64,000 bases of DNA from Bradyrhizobium sp. YR681 (GTDB lineage Bacteria; Pseudomonadota; Alphaproteobacteria; Rhizobiales; Xanthobacteraceae): contig NZ_AKIY01000189.1 in NCBI RefSeq assembly GCF_000282615.1, positions 62,001 to 126,000 on the forward strand. The letters run 5' to 3'. How positions within the stretch are numbered: position 1 is the stretch's first letter; each line of letters begins with the position of its first letter. The notes beneath the pieces were generated by a model, which saw nothing but the letters and a program-made list of their open reading frames with translations, had not been told where the DNA came from and made no database searches. Made by a program: the position numbers and the translations under genes. Of the stretch, positions 38,703 through 48,405 are shown in pieces.

Positions 38703-39700
38703 TCCGTCTCGGCAGCGCGGCGATGATCGGGCTGATGACGCTGAGCCGGATCGCCCAGCTCATCGCCGTCATCCTCGTCATCGCCACTTTCAACTTCGTG
38801 CTGGTGCGGGCCGCCCCCGGCGATCCCGCCCAGGTCATGGCCGGGCAATCCGGCGCGTCCGATCCCAAACTGCTGGAGGATCTGCGGAAAGAATATGGGC
38901 TGGACAAGCCCTACGCGGTGCAGCTCGCGAGCTATCTTGGCCGCGTGATCAGGCTCGACCTCGGCTATTCCTATCGCCAGCGCCGCGCGGTGGTCGATCT
39001 CATCCTCGAGCGCCTTCCGGCAACGCTTCTTTTGACGGTGACGGCCTTCTGCCTCGCGTTGCTGATCGGCACGACCCTTGGCGCGCTCGCGGGCTTAGCT
39101 GCCGGCAGTGTGCTGGACACGGTTTTCACCGTGCTGTCGCTGGTGCTCTATGCGACGCCGGTGTTCTGGCTCGGGCTGATGCTCGTGCTGGTCTTCTCGG
39201 TGACGCTCGGCTGGTTGCCGCCGTTCGGCTACGAAACCATCAACGTCAAGTTCTCGCCGCTCGCGCATGCACTCGACATCGCAAAACACATGATCATGCC
39301 GGTGACGTCGCTGGCAGCAATTTATCTTGCGATCTATGCCCGGCTGATGCGCTCTTCCATCATCGAGGTGGCCCAGCAGGATTTCATCAAGACCGCGCGT
39401 GCCAAGGGCCTGTCCGGCCCGAGCATCGTGGTCGGCCACATGCTGCGCAACGCGCTGGTGCCGGTCGTCACCGTGGCCGGCATGCAGGCCGGCGCGCTGG
39501 TCGGCGGCGCCGTGGTGATTGAGACCGTGTTCGCCTGGCCGGGCCTTGGACGGCTCACCTTCGATGCGCTGCTTCAGCGCGATTATCCGGTGCTGCTCGG
39601 CATCTTTCTCATTCTGTCGATCGTGGTCATCGTGCTCAATCTCCTGACCGACCTGATCTACAAGCTGATCGATCCCCGCATGACCACGGGAGCGGCGTGA
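38699..39700 (+). CDS. Peptide ABC transporter permease (DppB/GsiC-like)
   Basis: A 333-residue inner-membrane permease with about six transmembrane segments. The N-terminus FNFVLVRAAPGDPAQVMAGQ has the conserved GDP motif of DppB-type permeases, and the EAA-like loop DFIKTARAKGLSGPSIVVGH is present. The GTG at 38699 overlaps the previous stop (GTGA), indicating coupled translation; ATG 38723 is an alternative. Confidence 0.92.
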   Translation: MIRLGSAAMIGLMTLSRIAQLIAVILVIATFNFVLVRAAPGDPAQVMAGQSGASDPKLLEDLRKEYGLDKPYAVQLASYLGRVIRLDLGYSYRQRRAVVDLILERLPATLLLTVTAFCLALLIGTTLGALAGLAAGSVLDTVFTVLSLVLYATPVFWLGLMLVLVFSVTLGWLPPFGYETINVKFSPLAHALDIAKHMIMPVTSLAAIYLAIYARLMRSSIIEVAQQDFIKTARAKGLSGPSIVVGHMLRNALVPVVTVAGMQAGALVGGAVVIETVFAWPGLGRLTFDALLQRDYPVLLGIFLILSIVVIVLNLLTDLIYKLIDPRMTTGAA

Positions 39701-40533
39701 TGGATGCGGTTCGCGCCTTCCTGCGTCATCCCTCGGGCATGGTTGGCCTCGTCGTGCTGCTGATCGTTGTCGTCGTGGCGATCATCGCGCCCATCGTGTT
39801 CCCGGTCTCGCCCTGGGAAATGGTCAGCGCACCCTTCACGCCGCCCGGCGAGGATGGTCTTCTGCTCGGCGGCGACACGCTTGGCCGCGACGTCGCGGCC
39901 GGTGTCGCCTATGGCGCCCGTGTGTCGCTCGTGATCGGCATCGCCTCGGCCATGGCCGCCATGGTGATCGGTGTCACGATTGGCGCGATATCAGGCTATT
40001 TCGGCGGCAAGGTCGATCTGGTGCTGATGCGGATGACCGAACTGTTCCAGACCATCCCGGCCTTCGTGCTCGCGATCCTCCTGGTTGCGACCTTCAACCC
40101 GTCGCTGCTCACGATCATCCTGACCATCGGGGCAGTGAGCTGGCCGCCGCTGGCGCGCCTCACCCGCGCCGAGTTCCTGCGCCTGCGCAATCGCGAATTC
40201 GTCGAGGCCGCGCTGTGCCAGGGCGAGGGCACCTTGCGCATCGTGCTCGGCCACATCCTGCCCAACGCGATCTCGCCGATCCTGGTGGTGACATCGCTGA
40301 CGGTCGCGACCGCCATCCTGCTGGAAAGCGCGCTGTCCTTCATGGGTCTCGGCGATCCCAATCTGATGTCGTGGGGGTTCATGATCGGGGCGGGGCGCAC
40401 CGTCATCCGCAATGCCTGGTGGATGAGTGTGTTTCCGGGGCTTGCCATTCTCATCACGGTGCTTGCGATCAATCTGTTCGGCGAGGGCCTCTCCGACGTC
40501 CTCAACCCGCGTGTGTCGAGGCGCCGGTCATGA
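39700..40533 (+). CDS. Peptide ABC transporter permease (DppC/GsiD-like)
   Basis: A 277-residue inner-membrane permease. DAVRAFLRHPSGMVGLVVLL starts the OppC-like N-terminal domain, GGDTLGRDVAAGVAYGARVS is the family signature, and the EAA loop is LRNREFVEAALCQGEGTLRI. It forms a heterodimer with the upstream permease. It overlaps its neighbours by one base (TGATG) and four bases (ATGA). Confidence 0.93.
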   Translation: MDAVRAFLRHPSGMVGLVVLLIVVVVAIIAPIVFPVSPWEMVSAPFTPPGEDGLLLGGDTLGRDVAAGVAYGARVSLVIGIASAMAAMVIGVTIGAISGYFGGKVDLVLMRMTELFQTIPAFVLAILLVATFNPSLLTIILTIGAVSWPPLARLTRAEFLRLRNREFVEAALCQGEGTLRIVLGHILPNAISPILVVTSLTVATAILLESALSFMGLGDPNLMSWGFMIGAGRTVIRNAWWMSVFPGLAILITVLAINLFGEGLSDVLNPRVSRRRS

Positions 40534-42219
40534 ATGACGCCATGCAGACCAGGACTCCGGTGCTGTCGGTCGAGAATCTCTCGATCGCACTGCCCGAAGG
40601 CGGTGATCGTCCGTTCGCCGTCGAGAACGTCTCTTTTGACGTCAAGCCGAACGAAGTCCGTTTGCCTCGTCGGCGAGTCCGGCTCGGGCAAGTCGATGAT
40701 CGCGCATGCGGTGCTGTCGCTGTTGCCGAAAAGCATTGCGGTTGCCTCCGGCGCCGTAATGGTGGCGGGGCAGAACCCGACCAAGCTCGACCGGCGCGCG
40801 CTGCGGCGCCTGCGCGGCGGCAGCGCTGCGATGATTTTTCAGGAGCCCCTGTCGTCACTGAACCCGCTCAAGCGTGTCGGCAAGCAGATTGAGGAGATGA
40901 TCCTCTCCCACCAGCAGCCGACGCCGTCGGCAGCCGAGGTGCATGCGCGCGTGCAGCAGCTCCTGACCCAGGTCGGCTTGCCCAATCCACAATTGCTCGA
41001 AAGGAGCTACCCGTTCGAGCTCTCCGGCGGCCAGCGCCAGCGTGTCATGATCGCGATGGCGATGGCCAACCGGCCGGCGCTGTTGATTGCGGACGAACCG
41101 ACCACCGCGCTCGACGTCACCACCCAACGCCAGATCCTGCGCCTGATCGACGATCTCCGCCGCGACCGCGGCATGGGCGTGCTACTGATCACCCATGATT
41201 TCGGCGTCGTCGCCGACGTTGCCGACCGCGTCGTGGTGCTGCGCCACGGCAAGGTGGTGGAGCAGGGCACGGTTGAGGAAGTCCTGCGCCGTCCCAAGGA
41301 GGCCTACACCCGCGAGCTGATCGACGCGGTGCCGAAAGCGCGGCTCGACGACATCCGTCACAAGACCATCCGGCCAGAGTCGCTGCTGGAGGTCGTCGGA
41401 CTCCAGAAGACATTCCGGGTCAAGCGTGGCTGGTTACAGCCGCCGCGCGAGGTCGTCGCCGCCGACGGAATCTCGCTGACGTTACATGAGGGCGAGACGC
41501 TTGCCGTCGTCGGCGAGTCCGGCTCCGGAAAATCGACGCTCGGACGCATGATCATGCGGCTGACCGAGCCCGACGGCGGTGCCATCCGCTTCAACGGCCA
41601 GGATCTGCGCCTGTTGCGCGGTGAGGCGCTGCGCCAGGCGCGCAAGCAGCTTCAGATCGTGTTCCAGGATCCCTTTGCCAGCCTCGATCCCCGCCAGAAG
41701 GTCGGCGACGCCATCGCGCGCGGCCCGATGGCCTATGGTACGTCGCGCAGCGAGGCGATGGAGCAGGCGAAAAAGCTGCTGGTGCGGGTCGGCCTCAACG
41801 CCGTCGCCGCCGATCGTTACCCCCACGAATTCTCCGGCGGCCAGCGCCAGCGTATCTGCATCGCGCGGGCACTGGCGCTGAAGCCCCGCGTGTTGATCGC
41901 CGACGAGGCGGTTTCCGCGCTCGACGTCTCCGTGCAGGCCCAGGTGCTGGCGCTGCTTGCCGAGCTCCGTCAGGAGATGAAGCTCGCGATGGTCTTCATT
42001 ACCCACGATCTGCGCATCGCCGCCGAGATCGCCGACCGCGTCATCGTGCTCCAGAAGGGCCGCATCGTGGAAGAGGGCGCGACCGCCGACGTCTTCACGG
42101 CGCCGCAAGCCGCCTACACCCGCGATCTGCTCGATGCGATCCCGGGCCGCGACTTCTTCGACCAGCCGGGCTTTGCCAACGCGGCCGGCAAAATTCCGAC
42201 AGCAAGGATGAGTTCATGA
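40530..42219 (+). pseudogene. Fused double ABC ATPase of peptide importer (GsiA-like), frameshifted
   Basis: Homology begins at ATG 40530 (TPVLSVENLSIALPEGGDRP) and runs to NEV near 40657, where an extra C (GAAGTCCGTTTGCC) changes frame. From there the other frame continues with Walker A (VCLVGESGSGKSMI), LSGGQRQRVMIAMAMANRPA, and a second complete ATPase domain (GESGSGKSTLGRM, FSGGQRQRICIARALALKPR) to 42219. Without the extra base the protein is about 562 residues and both domains are intact. It powers import with the two permeases. It may be a true mutation or a sequence error; in this sequence translation would end at 40892. Confidence 0.85.
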
Positions 42220-43440
42220 CCGACAGCGTTCCCCTTCCAGCCGGCGCGCGCGAGCGCATCGAGGCCGCCGTCGATGCGGCCTTCGATCGGCAGGTCGAAA
42301 CCACGATCGCGTTCACGGCCATTCCGAGCACGCGCGCTGCGGAAGCCCCTTGCCAGGACATGTTCGCAAAGCTGCGGTCCGGTCGAGACCGATTTTTCGC
42401 GCGCGCGCTCCGTCGTCGGCACTTTTCGGCCCAGGAAGGAAGAGGGCCGCTCGCTGATCCTTCAGGGGCATTGCGACGTGGTGCCGGTGGGCCCGCTCGA
42501 CATGTGGGAGCGGCCGCCGTTCCAGCCGGTGGTCGAGGACGGCTGGCTCTATGGCCGCGGCGCCGGCGACATGAAGTCCGGCACCATCTCGGCGCTGTAT
42601 GCGCTCGATGCGATCAAGGAAGCGGGCTACAAGCCCAAGGGCCGCATCCACCTGCAATCGGTGATCGAGGAGGAGAGTACCGGCCTCGGCGCGCTCTCGA
42701 CGCTCCAGCGCGGCTATCGCGCCGATGCCTGCATCCTGCCCGAGCCGACCGACGAGAAGCTGATGCGCGCCCAGGTCGGGGTGATCTGGTTCCGCCTGAA
42801 AGTGCGCGGGATACCCGTCCATGTCGCGCGCGCCGGCACCGGTTCGAATGCGATCAAGGCTGCCATTCATCTGATCCAGAAGCTCGAAGGTCTCGAAGCC
42901 GAGTGGAACGAGCGCGCCAAGACGCATCCCTCGTTCAAGTCGGTCGATCATCCGCTCAACTTCAATCCCGGTATCATCAAAGGCGGTGACTGGGCCTCCA
43001 GCGTTCCTGCCTGGTGCGATGTCGATTGCCGCATCGGCGTCCTGCCCGGCTGGAAGATCGCCGACGCCCAGGCCGAGATCGTGGATTTCGTCGCCAAGGC
43101 GGCGCGCTCGCATCCGTTCCTCGCCAACAACCCACCGGAGATCGTCTGGTCAGGCTTCCTGTCGCCGGGCTACGAGGCGACCGACATTCAGGAGAGCGAA
43201 GCCGTTCTGGCTCCGGTCTACGAGCACGTGTTCGGCCGCAAGCTGACCAGCTTCTCGTCCACCGCGCTGACCGACGCACGCTTTTATGGCCTCGACTTCG
43301 GCGTTCCCGCCTTCTGCTTCGGCGCCAAGATGGAGGGCGCGCACGGCTTCAACGAACGGGTCGATCTCGCCTCGGTGAAGCGGGTCACCAAGGCGCTCGC
43401 ACTGTTCACCGCGAGCTGGTGCGGCATCGAGGCCAAGTAG
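42216..43440 (+). pseudogene. M20-family peptidase (ArgE/DapE-like), internal deletion with frameshift
   Basis: The N-terminus from ATG 42216 (MTDSVPLPAGARERIEAAVD) runs to CQDMFAKL, then jumps at about 42372 to GPVETDFSRARSVVGTFRP in another frame. The family usually has about twenty more residues between these two parts, so a segment appears lost and the frame shifted. The rest is intact: HCDVVPVG and GRGAGDMKSG carry the metal ligands, EEESTG the catalytic Glu pair. It should cleave dipeptides or deacylate amino acids. ATG overlaps the ATPase stop by four bases. Confidence 0.8.
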
Positions 43441-43477
43441 CTCAAAGAGGGAAACTCACAACAAGGGAGGTTCGCGA

Positions 43478-44113
43478 ATGGACAGCCAGGGTGCAGGCGG
43501 CAAGCCGCCGGTCAAGTCGCAGGAGGATCTGCGCGCGCATTTCGGGCAGCTCAGCCCGCTCGCCGAGAAGAAGGTTCTCGATCATCTCGACAAGTTCTGC
43601 CGAGACTTCATCGCCCTGTCCCCGTTCCTGGTCCTCGCCACCAGCGACGGCAACGGTCACGCCGATGCCAGTCCCCGGGGCGACGCGCCGGGCTTCGTTG
43701 CCGTGCTCGACGACAAGACGCTGCTGGTCCCCGACCGGCGCGGCAACAACCGTGTCGACACCTTTGGCAATATCATCGCCTCGCCCGGCATCGGGCTGAT
43801 TTTCCTGGTGCCCGGGATCAACGAGACCCTGCGTGTCAACGGCCGCGCCGAAATATCGCAAGATGCCGAGCTCTTGACGCCGCTCGCGGTGCAGAACGCC
43901 GTCCCCATCATCGGGCTCAAGATCCATGTCGAGGAAACCTATTTCCACTGCGGCAAGGCGCTGATGCGCTCAAAGCTCTGGAATCCGGCGGCACAGGTCG
44001 AACGCAACAGCTTCCCGACGCTGGGCCGGATCATCGCCGAGCAAACCGCCGCCATCGGGGTCGCAGAGGCCGAGAAGACGATGGAAGAAGCGTACCGTAC
44101 GAGGCTCTACTGA
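43478..44113 (+). CDS. Pyridoxamine 5'-phosphate oxidase-like FMN-binding protein
   Basis: A 211-residue protein of the split-barrel flavin family (MSMEG_1061-like). LSPFLVLATSDGNGHADASP and DAPGFVAVLDDKTLLVPDRR are the FMN-binding region motifs, and GLIFLVPGINETLRVNGRAE follows. Its substrate is unknown; an F420 or FMN redox role is possible. AAGGGAGG lies ahead of ATG 43478. The position, 2 bases before the gamma-glutamyltransferase, places it in the same operon. Confidence 0.85.
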   Translation: MDSQGAGGKPPVKSQEDLRAHFGQLSPLAEKKVLDHLDKFCRDFIALSPFLVLATSDGNGHADASPRGDAPGFVAVLDDKTLLVPDRRGNNRVDTFGNIIASPGIGLIFLVPGINETLRVNGRAEISQDAELLTPLAVQNAVPIIGLKIHVEETYFHCGKALMRSKLWNPAAQVERNSFPTLGRIIAEQTAAIGVAEAEKTMEEAYRTRLY

Positions 44114-44115
44114 GA

Positions 44116-45837
44116 ATGACCGATCTGATATCCTGGCGGCAACGGGCGGGCACGCTGTTCGATTGCGAGAAGACGTCGGCGACCGCCCGCCGCGGCATGG
44201 CCGTGACCAATCATCCGCTGGCTTCCGCTGCCGCGCTCGAGATGATGGGCGCCGGCGGCAATGCGATCGACGCGACCGTCGCGGCGCTGTTCACGCTGAC
44301 CGTGGTCGAGCCGATGATGGTCGGCATTTTTGGTGGTGGCGTCGCGGTGATCAGGCTTGCGGACGGCCGCATCACGACGATCGATGGTCTTTCCACGGCG
44401 CCCGCTGCCTGCCGTCCCGACAGTTACAAGCCAGTGTCCGACCGGTGGCCGGACTACATGGAGACGGAGGGGCGCCGCAACGCCGTCGGTGCCGCCGCGG
44501 TCGCGGTTCCCGGCACGCTGAAGGCGTGGTGCGAGGCACAGGAGCGCTTCGGCAAGCTGCCGCTGGACTCGGTGATGGAGCCCGCCATCCGGCATGCGCG
44601 CCGCGGCTTTGCGGTGACGCCCTATCTCGCCAATTGCATTGCCGAGATGGCGCCGGACCTGTCACGCAACGCCGCGATCTCGGCGAAATTCCTGCCGAAG
44701 GAGAAGCCGCTCAGGGCGGGCTCGCTCCTGGTGCAGGGCGAATATGCGGAGACGCTTGGCGCCATCGCCAAGGAAGGGCCGGGCGCGGTCTATGGCGGCA
44801 GCCTCGGCGACGTCATCGCACATGAATTGTTTAAGGCCGGTTCCTTCCTGACTGCTGCCGACCTCGAGGCCTACAAGACGATCGAACGCGAACCGGTCCG
44901 CGGCACCTATCGCGGCGTCGAGCTGATCGGCCCCGCGCCGCCCGCGTCCGGCGGCGTCCACATCATCCAGATGCTCAACATCCTGGAAGCCTACGAGATC
45001 GGCAAGTCCGGCTTCGGTACGGTCGAGACGATCCATCTGATGCTCGAGGCCCTGAAGATCGCCGCCGCCGATCGCCGCGCGGCGACGGCCGATCCGGCCT
45101 TCGTCAAGGTGCCGGTCGAGCAGCTTGTCTCCAAGGACTACGCCGCCCGGCGCCGCGCCGAAATCGATCCTGCGCGCGTCGGCACCTATGTCGCCGGCGT
45201 CGGCATCCAGACCACGCCGACGGGCACCAACGAGTCCGCCAACACCACCCATGTCACGATCGCCGATGGCGACGGCAACATCGTCACCTCGACCCAGACC
45301 ATCAACTCGCTGTTCGGCGCGCGCATCATGATCCCTGGCACCGGTATCATCCCGAACAATTACATGTACCTGTTCGACCCGCATCCTGGTCACGCGCTGT
45401 CGCTGGCGCCGGGCAAGCGCATCACCAGCGGCATCTCGGCGATGATCGGCCTCAGCGAGGGCCGGCCGGCCTTCGCGGTCGGCATGCCCGGCGCGCACCG
45501 GATTCCCGCAGGCGTGCTCCAGGCCGTCATCAACCTGGTCGACCACGGCATGAGCCTTCAGGAGGCGGTCGAGGCGCCGCGCATCTTCTCTTGGGGCCAG
45601 GAGGCCGAGATCGAGACCGGGATGACCGCTGGCGTGCGCGAGAAGCTCACGGCGCTCGGTCATCCCGTGGTGTCACCCGCCCATGTCGGCGGCGGCATGT
45701 GTGCGATCGGCTTTGGGCTCGACGGCGAGATGACGGGCGCGGCGTGCTGGCGCGCCGACGGCGTGCCGATGGGCGTCGGCGGCGGCCTCGCCCGCGCCGG
45801 CACCTCGTTCTGGCCCGATCCGCGTCGGCCGCGCTGA
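44116..45837 (+). CDS. ggt: Gamma-glutamyltransferase
   Basis: A 573-residue member of the N-terminal nucleophile family. It transfers or hydrolyses gamma-glutamyl groups from glutathione and other gamma-glutamyl compounds. The autoprocessing site is ESANTTHVTIADGDGNIVTS, with the Thr that becomes the new N-terminus. GAGGNAIDATVAALFTLTVV and PPASGGVHIIQMLNILEAY are family motifs. No signal peptide is visible, so it may be cytoplasmic. It is the last gene of the peptide-import operon, consistent with breakdown of imported gamma-glutamyl peptides. Confidence 0.93.
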   Translation: MTDLISWRQRAGTLFDCEKTSATARRGMAVTNHPLASAAALEMMGAGGNAIDATVAALFTLTVVEPMMVGIFGGGVAVIRLADGRITTIDGLSTAPAACRPDSYKPVSDRWPDYMETEGRRNAVGAAAVAVPGTLKAWCEAQERFGKLPLDSVMEPAIRHARRGFAVTPYLANCIAEMAPDLSRNAAISAKFLPKEKPLRAGSLLVQGEYAETLGAIAKEGPGAVYGGSLGDVIAHELFKAGSFLTAADLEAYKTIEREPVRGTYRGVELIGPAPPASGGVHIIQMLNILEAYEIGKSGFGTVETIHLMLEALKIAAADRRAATADPAFVKVPVEQLVSKDYAARRRAEIDPARVGTYVAGVGIQTTPTGTNESANTTHVTIADGDGNIVTSTQTINSLFGARIMIPGTGIIPNNYMYLFDPHPGHALSLAPGKRITSGISAMIGLSEGRPAFAVGMPGAHRIPAGVLQAVINLVDHGMSLQEAVEAPRIFSWGQEAEIETGMTAGVREKLTALGHPVVSPAHVGGGMCAIGFGLDGEMTGAACWRADGVPMGVGGGLARAGTSFWPDPRRPR

Positions 45838-45884
45838 ACGGGTCGTGACTTCTCCCTCATCGAGGAGGATGGTAGGGACAGGAC

Positions 45885-46496
45885 ATGACCTGGTCCTTCC
45901 TGCTCACCTCGCTGATCGTCGTCGCCTCGCCCGGCACCGGCGTGCTCTATACGCTGGCTGCGGCACTCACGCGCGGCTCGCGCGCCAGCATCGCAGCCGC
46001 CTTCGGCTGCACGCTCGGGATCGTGCCGCACATGCTTGCGGCGATGCTGGGCCTGGCCGCCGTGCTCCATACCAGCGCGCTGGCCTTTGCCGCGCTGAAA
46101 TGGGGCGGCGTGCTCTATCTGCTCTACATGTCCTGGCAGGCGTTGCGCGAGACCGGGGCGCTGGCGGTCGAGGGCGAGATCAAGGAGCGTTCGAGCGGCC
46201 GGGTCATCGTGACAGGCTTCCTGATCAATATCCTCAATCCAAAGCTCTCGATCTTCTTCCTCGCCTTCCTGCCCCAGTTCATCGCGGTGGACGAGGCCCA
46301 TGTGTTGGCGCGGATGCTGGAATTGAGCGGCGCCTTCATGGCGATGACGTTTGCAGTCTTCGTCGTCTACGGGCTCTGCGCCGCTTCGGTGCGCGAGCGC
46401 GTCATCTCCCGCCCGGCCGTCATGGCCTGGCTGCGCCGCAGCTTTGCCGCCGGTTTTGCGATGCTCGGTGCCAAGCTGGCGTTTGCTGAAAGGTAG
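45885..46496 (+). CDS. LysE/RhtB-family exporter
   Basis: A 203-residue membrane protein of about six helices. FLLTSLIVVASPGTGVLYTL carries the ASPGP-like entry motif in a variant (SPGTG), and NILNPKLSIFFLAFLPQF is the typical second motif. It may export an amino acid released by the upstream peptidases. The transport substrate is not fixed. The sequence lies 47 bases after the ggt stop and could be part of the same transcript. Confidence 0.88.
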   Translation: MTWSFLLTSLIVVASPGTGVLYTLAAALTRGSRASIAAAFGCTLGIVPHMLAAMLGLAAVLHTSALAFAALKWGGVLYLLYMSWQALRETGALAVEGEIKERSSGRVIVTGFLINILNPKLSIFFLAFLPQFIAVDEAHVLARMLELSGAFMAMTFAVFVVYGLCAASVRERVISRPAVMAWLRRSFAAGFAMLGAKLAFAER

Positions 46497-46587
46497 GCGC
46501 TCTTCACCTTTCCCCGCTTCCTTCCTTCACCTCTCCCCGCCTGCGAGGGGAGGGAGTGAGAGAGAGCGGAGCGCGACAACGCAGCCA

Positions 46588-46612
46588 ATAAAAAAGCGGG
46601 CCTTGCGCCCGC
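46588..46612 (-). terminator. Rho-independent terminator of the lysine-rich microprotein gene
   Basis: On the minus strand GCGGGC (46612-46607) pairs with GCCCGC (46601-46596) around a five-base loop, then T-rich text (46595-46588). A second hairpin (46643-46671) with arms GCCCGGGCGGAG and CTCCACCCGGGC lies between it and the gene stop. Confidence 0.8.
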
Positions 46613-46686
46613 CACCTTCAAACTCTCTCGACATTGACCGGAGCCCGGGCGGAGCGAAACTCCACCCGGGCAAAGAACAAGCCGCG

Positions 46687-46758
46687 TTACTTCTTCTTCG
46701 CGGCCTTCTTGGTCTTCTTCGCCTTCGCCTTCTTCGCCTTCTTCGCTTTCTTAGCCAT
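46687..46758 (-). CDS. 23-residue lysine/alanine-rich microprotein
   Basis: A short open frame MAKKAKKAKKAKAKKTKKAA followed by KKK, preceded by the ribosome site AGAGGA (46767-46762). It resembles the basic, histone H1-like tails (AlaAlaLys repeats) found in small nucleoid-associated proteins. It has its own terminator. The length is below the usual gene-calling limit. It may be a DNA- or RNA-binding peptide; no function is known. Confidence 0.75.
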   Translation of the reverse strand: MAKKAKKAKKAKAKKTKKAAKKK

Positions 46759-47160
46759 AGTATCCTCTTAGGGGTTCATGGTTAAACGCGACACGAGGGA
46801 TGCTCGGCGGAGGGCCAGCCTCGCAACATCCTCGATGACAAGCTCAGCAGATTCGCAGGGCTCTGCCCCGTGCTGTCACATCCGTGTCATCGCGTTATCC
46901 ACAGCTCAGATGCATTTTCGGGTGATTTTGGTCCGCGAATCCGCATCGAAGCGTCGGTGGCGCGACGTCGGCGACATGCCTAACGATCCGACAACGCGCG
47001 CGCCGTTCATGAATCCAAAACCAAGGACTGGGTTTGAAGGGTCGCAGTGAGACTCCGTTAAGTGCAACCCGCGCATTGTTCCCGCAAGAAAACGGGGATG
47101 GGTGATGAACGAACGGCTGCCACAGACAGGGGGCGGGACGCTGCGCGTGCTGCGGCGGCC
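46759..47160. other. 402-base spacer upstream of the GGDEF gene
   Basis: No convincing gene was seen. It holds one perfect DnaA-box sequence (TTATCCACA, 46895-46903), which by itself is not evidence of an origin. The promoter of the microprotein gene should lie in the left part. Confidence 0.5.
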
Positions 47161-48372
47161 ATGCTGAACGTACCGACGCTCTGGACGGTCTTCGCCGTCA
47201 ACTTCATGGCGCTCGGCCTGATCTGGGCCTACGTGACGCACTCCTATCCGAAATTCGCGGCCGCGCGGTTCTGGATGGCATCGGCCTTCGTCGCTGCGGC
47301 GGGGGCGTTGGCCGCCCTGGTCCGCCTGTTCGTCGCTTCTCCCGTACCGCTGCTGATCGGAGCCACCGGTGTCGTCGCGGCGAGCTGTCTCGCCGCCATG
47401 GGCATCCAGCGCTTCTACGATCGCCCGGTGTCATGGCGCGTCATGGCCGCGACGGGCGTCTTGAGCCTCGGCGGTGTCGTCTTCTTCATGGTCGGCTTCG
47501 ATCACATGCAGCTGCGCATGCTCAGCTACACCATCGGCCAGGCCCTGCCGCTGGCGCTGTCGCTGCGTCTGTTGCTGTCGCCGCCCGAAGGCCGCGTCAG
47601 TCCGGGCGCACGTCTGTCCGGCATCGTCATCCTCGCCACCATCGCGATCTTTCTCGCTCGCACCGTGGGCAACCTGCTCGGCCACGATTTCTCGGCGGCC
47701 GCCGGCGGTCAGACCCATGCCGTCATGGTGCTGGGCCTCCTGTTCCTGTCGATGACGCTCAATTTCGGCTTCCTGCTGATGGCGATGGATCGCCTGCGTG
47801 GCGAGGTCGCCGACCTTGCGCTGCTCGACGATCTCACCGGTGTCGCCAACCGACGTCATCTGTTGCAGCGCCTGTCCGAGGAATGCGCCCGTTCGGAACG
47901 CAGCGGCGAGCCGTTCTCGCTGCTGGTGATCGATCTCGACGGCTTCAAGACCATCAACGACACCTATGGCCACGCCGCGGGCGACGACTGCCTGCGGCAC
48001 TTCACCCTGATGGCGCAGACGCGCTTGCGGCCCGGCGACATGCTCGCCCGTACCGGCGGCGACGAGTTCTGCGTCGTGCTGCCGTCCTCCGGCTTGCGCG
48101 AGGCGGCCGCGATCGCCCACCGCGTGCTCGAGGTCTGCCGTCAGGACGCCGTCGCCTGCATCGGCAACGACATTCCGATCGCGATCTCGATCGGCGTCGC
48201 CGAGTGGGACCGCGGCATCGGCCAATTTCCGGACCGGCTGATCGCGCACGCCGACCACGCGCTCTATGCCGCCAAGAAGAACGGCAAGAACGATTTTGCG
48301 GTCTACGATCCGGCGCCGCCGCTGTCGCCCGAGCCGGCCGGATTCGGCGCGGCCGCGCGCAAATTTGCCTGA
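47161..48372 (+). CDS. Membrane-anchored diguanylate cyclase (GGDEF)
   Basis: A 403-residue protein that should make cyclic di-GMP. Five or six hydrophobic segments fill residues 1-200 (for example TLWTVFAVNFMALGLIWAYV). The GGDEF domain starts at DDLTGVANRRHLLQRLSEEC and contains the canonical ARTGGDEFCVVLP. An RxxD inhibitory site (RPGD) lies five residues before GGDEF. ATG 47161 puts the first helix at the N-terminus; 47098 and GTG 47062 are alternatives in the same frame. Its signal is unknown. Confidence 0.9.
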   Translation: MLNVPTLWTVFAVNFMALGLIWAYVTHSYPKFAAARFWMASAFVAAAGALAALVRLFVASPVPLLIGATGVVAASCLAAMGIQRFYDRPVSWRVMAATGVLSLGGVVFFMVGFDHMQLRMLSYTIGQALPLALSLRLLLSPPEGRVSPGARLSGIVILATIAIFLARTVGNLLGHDFSAAAGGQTHAVMVLGLLFLSMTLNFGFLLMAMDRLRGEVADLALLDDLTGVANRRHLLQRLSEECARSERSGEPFSLLVIDLDGFKTINDTYGHAAGDDCLRHFTLMAQTRLRPGDMLARTGGDEFCVVLPSSGLREAAAIAHRVLEVCRQDAVACIGNDIPIAISIGVAEWDRGIGQFPDRLIAHADHALYAAKKNGKNDFAVYDPAPPLSPEPAGFGAAARKFA

Positions 48373-48405
48373 AGCCTGATACGCTGGGGTCCCCGCTGGA
48401 CTCCC

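Noticed and set aside
46895..46903. Perfect DnaA-box sequence
   Set aside because: A single nine-base match in a gene spacer is expected by chance; no cluster, no AT-rich unwinding region and no dnaA/parAB nearby.
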